Source of the DNA: Clostridiales bacterium
Lineage (GTDB): Bacteria; Bacillota; Clostridia; Lachnospirales; Lachnospiraceae
Assembly: GCA_018374355.1 (NCBI GenBank)
Contig: JAHAFI010000009.1
Coordinates: forward strand, 40,186 to 104,185
Length of the DNA: 64,000 bases
Direction of reading: 5' to 3'
The translations under genes were made by a program, and so were the position numbers. Shown piece by piece: positions 59,959 to 64,000 of this stretch; the first letter of the stretch is position 1, and every line of letters begins with the position of its first letter. A model generated the notes under the pieces. The model made no database searches, was not told the DNA's origin, and saw nothing but the letters and a program-made list of their open reading frames with translations.

Positions 59959-62220
59959 ATGCAGGAGCCGAAATGGGTCAAAAAAGAAGAAGACGGATAT
60001 GTTTTGATTGAAAATAAGGACGGACAGATACTCGGAATCGCAAAAGACAGCAGAGTTCAGATTCTGACGAGGGACGGTTATGCCTTCAAAGATTTTCAGG
60101 GAACGGGAGAGCTTCTGCCTTATGAGGACTGGAGGCTTTCCTATGAGGAAAGAGCGGAGGATCTGGCAGAAAGAATTTCCATAGAGGATATTGCAGGACT
60201 GATGCTTTACAGCGCCCATCAGTTGATTCCGGCAAAAGGTCCGCTGGCAGCGGCATTTGGAGGAACTTACGATGGAAAGAGCTATGAGGAAAGCGGCGTA
60301 AAGCCATGGGAATTGACTGACCAGCAGAAGGAATTTATTACGAAGGACAGAGTGCGTCATGTGCTGATTATGGGGCTGGAAAGTACAGAAGCGGCAGTTC
60401 GGTGGAATAACAAAATTCAGGCGCTGGCTGAAAACTCCGGCTACGGAATTCCGGTAAACAACAGCTCCGACCCCAGACATGGGGCGGGATCAATGGCAGA
60501 ATACATGGGCGTAACCGGAGAACCGATATCCAAATGGGCCAACGGAATCGGATTGTCAGCCTCCTTTGACCCGGAGCTTGTGAAATGCTTCGGTGAAATG
60601 GGTTCCGCGGAATATCGTGCTCTGGGAATCACAACGGCCCTGTCACCACAGATCGATCTTGCCACAGAACCCCGCTGGATGCGTTTTGTGGACACCTTCG
60701 GGGAACATACACAGATGACCATCGATATGACAAAGGCATACTGCGACGGATTCCAGACGACAGACGGAACCCGGGACGGCTGGGGACAGGACAGTGTCAA
60801 TACGATGGTCAAGCATTTTCCGGGAGGCGGAATGGGAGAAGCGGGAAGAGACGCCCATTATGCCTATGGAAAATATGCGGTTTATCCGGGAGAAAATTTT
60901 GAGGAGCATTTAAAACCTTTTACGGAAGGGGCATTTTCTCTTGACGGAAAAACCGGAAAAGCAAGCGCGGTTATGCCATATTATACAATCTCTTATGACA
61001 TTGACAAAACGTACGGCGAGAATGTGGGAAATTCCTACAATAAGTATCTGATTCAGGATTTGCTCAGAGAAAATCTGGGATATGAGGGAGTCGTCTGCAC
61101 AGACTGGGGAATTACCCATGATCTGGGAAAAACGGAAGAGGAGTTTGCCGGAAAATGCTGGGGTGTAGAACATCTGACAGAGAGTGAGAGGCATCTCAAA
61201 GCGCTGGAAGCAGGCGTAGACCAGTTCGGCGGCAATAATGATGTGGCTCCGGTCATGGAAGCGTATGAGATGGCCTGTGAAAAATACGGAAAAGAAGCGG
61301 CAGATGCAAGATTCCGCCGTTCCGCATACCGGCTGCTGCTGAATATTTTCCGTACGGGACTTTTTGAGAATCCTTATCTAAATCTGGAAAAATCAGAAGC
61401 AGTTGTAGGATGTGAGAAATTTGTAAAGGCAGGCTATGAATCTCAGTTAAAGTCTGTGACCATGCTGAAAAACAGGGATCAGGTTTTGCCTTTAAAGGAA
61501 GGGATCAGGGTATATGTGCCTGCAAGGCAGATCAGGTCTTATCTGAATTTCATGAGTATGCCAACGGGAGATCAGGAGGTTGTTCCGGCAGGGAAGCATG
61601 CGGCAGGAAAATATTTTACAGTGGTGGATACACCGGAGGAAGCAGACGCAGCACTTTGCTTTATGGAATCACCGATTTCTGTGGGATATGATCCGGAGGA
61701 TAAAAAAGCGGGAGGGAACGGTTATGTTCCGGTTACTCTCCAATACCGTCCGTATCAGGCGGTATCGGCGAGAGAAGAAAGTATCGCAGGCGGCGACCCT
61801 CTGGAGGAGTCCAAAAACCGCAGCTATAAAGAGAAATGGAATACAGCGGCAAATGAGGCCGATCTCGATAATATCATCCATATGAGAAAGCTGATGGGGG
61901 ATAAGCCGGTCATTGCGGTGGTGTCACTGAAGAATCCCATGGTGATGGCAGAGTTTGAGCCGTATACAGACGCAGTTTTGGTTGAATATGGTGTGAATCC
62001 GGAGGCTGTGATTGAGGTGTTGGCAGGAAAATTTGAACCGCGGGGCCTGCTTCCGGTTCAGATTCCCAAAGACATGGAGACGGTGGAAGGACAGAAAGAG
62101 GATGTGGCATTTGATATGGAATGTTATACCGACAGCGAAGGCCATACTTATGATTTCGGATACGGACTGAATTTTACCGGAGTGATTGCAGATGAAAGAA
62201 CCGGAAGATATGCGAAATAG
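59959..62220 (+). CDS. GH3 family glycosidase, second copy
   Basis: The 753-residue protein without signal peptide belongs to a different GH3 branch from the first copy. It has a longer N-terminal lead (EPKWVKKEEDGYVLIENKDG), then VNNSSDPRHG, MVKHFPGGGMGEAGRDAHY, nucleophile D382 in VVCTDWGITH and a C-terminal domain ending in TYDFGYGLNF; the fibronectin-like tail is missing. No neighbour identifies the substrate. Strong ribosome site AAGGAGG. Confidence 0.9.
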   Translation: MQEPKWVKKEEDGYVLIENKDGQILGIAKDSRVQILTRDGYAFKDFQGTGELLPYEDWRLSYEERAEDLAERISIEDIAGLMLYSAHQLIPAKGPLAAAFGGTYDGKSYEESGVKPWELTDQQKEFITKDRVRHVLIMGLESTEAAVRWNNKIQALAENSGYGIPVNNSSDPRHGAGSMAEYMGVTGEPISKWANGIGLSASFDPELVKCFGEMGSAEYRALGITTALSPQIDLATEPRWMRFVDTFGEHTQMTIDMTKAYCDGFQTTDGTRDGWGQDSVNTMVKHFPGGGMGEAGRDAHYAYGKYAVYPGENFEEHLKPFTEGAFSLDGKTGKASAVMPYYTISYDIDKTYGENVGNSYNKYLIQDLLRENLGYEGVVCTDWGITHDLGKTEEEFAGKCWGVEHLTESERHLKALEAGVDQFGGNNDVAPVMEAYEMACEKYGKEAADARFRRSAYRLLLNIFRTGLFENPYLNLEKSEAVVGCEKFVKAGYESQLKSVTMLKNRDQVLPLKEGIRVYVPARQIRSYLNFMSMPTGDQEVVPAGKHAAGKYFTVVDTPEEADAALCFMESPISVGYDPEDKKAGGNGYVPVTLQYRPYQAVSAREESIAGGDPLEESKNRSYKEKWNTAANEADLDNIIHMRKLMGDKPVIAVVSLKNPMVMAEFEPYTDAVLVEYGVNPEAVIEVLAGKFEPRGLLPVQIPKDMETVEGQKEDVAFDMECYTDSEGHTYDFGYGLNFTGVIADERTGRYAK

Positions 62221-62253
62221 GTGTATGCTGAAAGAATGTTTTGATCGGTTAGT

Positions 62254-62448
62254 TTGAAAGATCGTTTTGAGAGATTATGTTGAAAGATCATTTTGAAAGA
62301 TTATGTTGAAAGATCATTTTGAAAGATCATTTGGAGAGATTATTTTGAAAGATCATTTTGAAAGATCATGTTGAAAGATTATGTTGAAAGATTATGTTGA
62401 AAGATCATTTTGGAAGATCATTTTGAAAGATCATTTGGAGAGATTATT
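62254..62448 (+). repeat. Fifteen tandem 13-bp repeats before the esterase gene
   Basis: The consensus TTGAAAGATCATT is repeated 15 times head to tail without gaps, with variants TTGAAAGATTATG and TGGAGAGATTATT alternating in places. A sixteenth partial unit (TTGAAAGAAGG) provides the ribosome site of the esterase gene. The 13-bp period is not a multiple of three, and stops occur in each frame, so the block is non-coding. Slippage would change the leader length in 13-base steps. Confidence 0.93.
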
Positions 62449-62466
62449 TTGAAAGAAGGAAAAGAT

Positions 62467-63576
62467 ATGGCTAAAAAGTATGATGACAGACTGGTGGAAT
62501 TATTAAAAGAGAGACAGGAAATGACGCAGTATTACGGCGCGCCCCTTCTTGTAAAAAATCTGCCGGATTGTGATGAAAAGGGTGCGATGGACCCAAGGCT
62601 TTATAATGACATGAAGAAACAGCTCAAACTGCTTGCATGGATGCCGTCAAAGCTGATGAAGATGGATACCTCGGAAAAAGGAATTGCGAACCTGAGAAAG
62701 ATGTTTAATGCCAAGAAGAGCATTCCCTGTGTCAGCGAAAAGATTTCCATAGAAGAGCGGAAAGTGGCTGCTCAGGATGGGTATCGGATTCCGGTGCGCA
62801 TTTACCGGAAGGAAGAAAAAACGGAGATTTGCCCGGTTCTGTATTACATCCATGGCGGCGGATTTTTTGGCGGTTCACCGGATGTAGTGGAGGAATCTGT
62901 GAAAATGCTGGTGGCAAAAACCGGAATCTGCGTGGTGTCTCCGGATTACCGTCTGGCGCCGGAAAATCCGTATCCCACCGGACATCAGGATTGTTTTTGT
63001 GTATTAAAGTGGATTTATGAAAATGCGTCATCTTTCGGCGGTGACCGGAACCATGTATTTGTTGCAGGGGACAGTGCAGGGGGAAATCTTGCACAGTATT
63101 GCACAACCCGGGATCGGGAGGAGGGTTATAATCTGATCAAAGGGCAGCTTCTTCTTTACCCGACGCTTAACATGGCAGGGGTAAAGGATGAGTATTTCAA
63201 AACCGGAATAGAAAATTTTGAGATGGCGCCGAAGCAGAGAAGGGGTCTCTCGAAAATGATTGGAATGTTCGGAGGAATGTCAGCCGGACTGGAACCGATT
63301 CTGGGAACCAATGATGTAAAAAATGATTATCTGAATCCATATACAAGAAATGCCAAGGATAACCCGCCCACGTTCCTGACCGTAGGGGAACATGATTTCC
63401 TGAAAATCGAAACTCTGGGTTATGGGGTGAAGCTTCATAAAGCGGGAGTGGAGACGAAAATGGTTCTTTATAAAGGCTTTGGCCACGCCTTTTTTGACAA
63501 TACAGGAGTGTATCCTCAGTGCGAGGACTGCATCGATGAGATGGGAAAATTTATATTAGAGCACTCTGAGGCGTAG
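62467..63576 (+). CDS. HSL-type alpha/beta hydrolase (acetyl esterase/lipase family)
   Basis: Start at 62467 (MAKKYDDRL) with AGAAGGAAAAG upstream; earlier in-frame codons lie in the tandem repeat. The 369-residue protein has the oxyanion motif YIHGGGFFGGS, nucleophile S203 in AGDSAGGNL and a C-terminal GFGHAFFDN with the catalytic His. Hormone-sensitive-lipase-type esterases act on short acyl esters, consistent with deacetylation of plant-derived sugars imported by this locus. Confidence 0.9.
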   Translation: MAKKYDDRLVELLKERQEMTQYYGAPLLVKNLPDCDEKGAMDPRLYNDMKKQLKLLAWMPSKLMKMDTSEKGIANLRKMFNAKKSIPCVSEKISIEERKVAAQDGYRIPVRIYRKEEKTEICPVLYYIHGGGFFGGSPDVVEESVKMLVAKTGICVVSPDYRLAPENPYPTGHQDCFCVLKWIYENASSFGGDRNHVFVAGDSAGGNLAQYCTTRDREEGYNLIKGQLLLYPTLNMAGVKDEYFKTGIENFEMAPKQRRGLSKMIGMFGGMSAGLEPILGTNDVKNDYLNPYTRNAKDNPPTFLTVGEHDFLKIETLGYGVKLHKAGVETKMVLYKGFGHAFFDNTGVYPQCEDCIDEMGKFILEHSEA

Positions 63577-63591
63577 GAGCCTTGTGCACTG

Positions 63592-63617
63592 ACAAGCTGT
63601 GCTTTGGCACAGCTTGT
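63592..63617 (+). terminator. Hairpin after the esterase gene, possible terminator
   Basis: A perfect 11-bp stem (ACAAGCTGTGC / GCACAGCTTGT, loop TTTG) starts 15 bases after the stop codon. It is followed by TGTGTATATGG, only moderately T-rich. Confidence 0.5.
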
Positions 63618-63639
63618 TGTGTATATGGAATGTCGAAGA

Positions 63640-64000
63640 ACAATAATGACAAAGCAGGAATCCGCTTTTTGGACATGAGCCAGAAAAAATGCCTCAGGAG
63701 ATCCAAAAGACACCTAGATACACTCGATTTTCTTCAAAAAACACTCGATTTAGCCTTCGAAAATACCGTTTTGGACATTAGGAGGGAAATTTTTCGTTTT
63801 ACGTCCAGACTTTTCGCAAAAGTGTGGACGTATGAAGGGAAAATTACTCAAATAAGTCCAATCGGTTGATTTTCGCACGGTAAACGGGATAGAAAGCACA
63901 GTATTTTGGACGTAAACAAACAATTTCAGCTTATAAGTCCAATCAAATAGAAAAACAGAGAAAAAAGTTCCAAGGAGTACTGTTGACGGAAAAACAGAGA
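63640..64000. other. Non-coding AT-rich end region with repeated TTTTGGAC motif
   Basis: No convincing gene is seen. TTTTGGAC occurs three times (about 63667, 63769, 63905), and ATAAGTCCAATC twice (about 63852 and 63932). A strong hairpin, ACGTCCAgACTTTT / AAAAGTgTGGACGT, lies at 63802-63832. GTCCA in the second motif is nearly complementary to TGGAC in the first, so the region could fold extensively. Confidence 0.5.

Noticed and set aside
62254..62448. CRISPR array
   Set aside because: The 13-bp units are directly adjacent with no spacers, and there are no cas genes.
62410..62466. Extended N-terminus of the esterase starting in the repeat
   Set aside because: The frame is closed by TGA just upstream and the ATG at 62467 has a proper ribosome site; the preceding codons are repeat sequence.
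63582..63869. Open frame of 95 codons after the esterase gene
   Set aside because: It has no ribosome site, no domain signature and skewed composition, and it runs through repeated motifs and a strong hairpin, so it is probably non-coding.
1..64000. tRNA, rRNA and integrase/attachment sites
   Set aside because: No tRNA or rRNA signature and no integrase gene was recognised; the R-M flanking repeats are not next to a tRNA.

Overview
The window looks like a chromosomal segment of an anaerobic, spore-forming gut Firmicute, most likely Lachnospiraceae (Blautia/Ruminococcus-like). The reasons are a SpoIID plus SpoIIQ-like gene pair, a sortase-assembled pilus operon, SipW with TasA-like proteins, strong AGGAGG-type ribosome sites, mid-range GC and many GGDEF/EAL regulators. 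This placement is inference; no rRNA or other marker gene is present.

Layout. 0-4 kb: a transglutaminase membrane protein cut by the window edge, then SpoIID and a SpoIIQ-like protein with a degenerate peptidase site. 4-9 kb: a His/Cys-rich heavy-metal P-type ATPase with an ArsR-type operator, a GIY-YIG protein, a TrhA/hemolysin III protein and a Nudix hydrolase. 8.8-10 kb: decayed mobile genes (an Rpn/PDDEXK nuclease and an ISAs1 transposase) carrying in-frame internal deletions. 10-19.5 kb: c-di-GMP and phosphorelay signalling (REC-HD-GYP, Hpt, hybrid kinase, GGDEF-EAL, PAS-GGDEF). 19.6-21 kb: an orphan RloA-like ATPase.

21-26 kb (minus strand): a compact type IV pilus-like operon with PilT and PilC homologues, pseudopilin-like proteins and a transglutaminase lipoprotein. 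26-28 kb: a BTAD/SARP-type regulator and a small protein that has a paralogue just upstream of the pilus adhesin. 28-31 kb: a type II restriction-modification cassette bracketed by near-identical 64/67-bp direct repeats, followed by a type I toxin-antitoxin locus (holin-like peptide plus antisense RNA). 31-46 kb: a long surface-fibre operon that combines a 2199-residue vWA/Cna-B tip adhesin, an LPXTG major pilin and two class C sortases with SipW-dependent TasA-like proteins, two further surface proteins and SipW itself.

46-51 kb: a Cache-GGDEF cyclase, a single-chain HipB-HipA-like protein, and decayed ORF6N and YhcG/DUF1016 genes. 51-63.6 kb: a carbohydrate locus with an AraC regulator fused to a GH39-like domain that lacks the acid/base residue, a GPH-type sugar symporter, two GH3 glycosidases, a type B carboxylesterase, a PAP2 phosphatase and an HSL-type esterase preceded by fifteen 13-bp tandem repeats. 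The last 0.4 kb is non-coding.

Together the genes suggest a surface-attachment region in which c-di-GMP signalling sits beside two different pilus systems, with defence and addiction cassettes inserted between a likely regulator and the pilus operon. Many start codons were moved from the longest open frame to an internal ATG/GTG/TTG because of a clear ribosome binding site; each such choice is stated in its entry.
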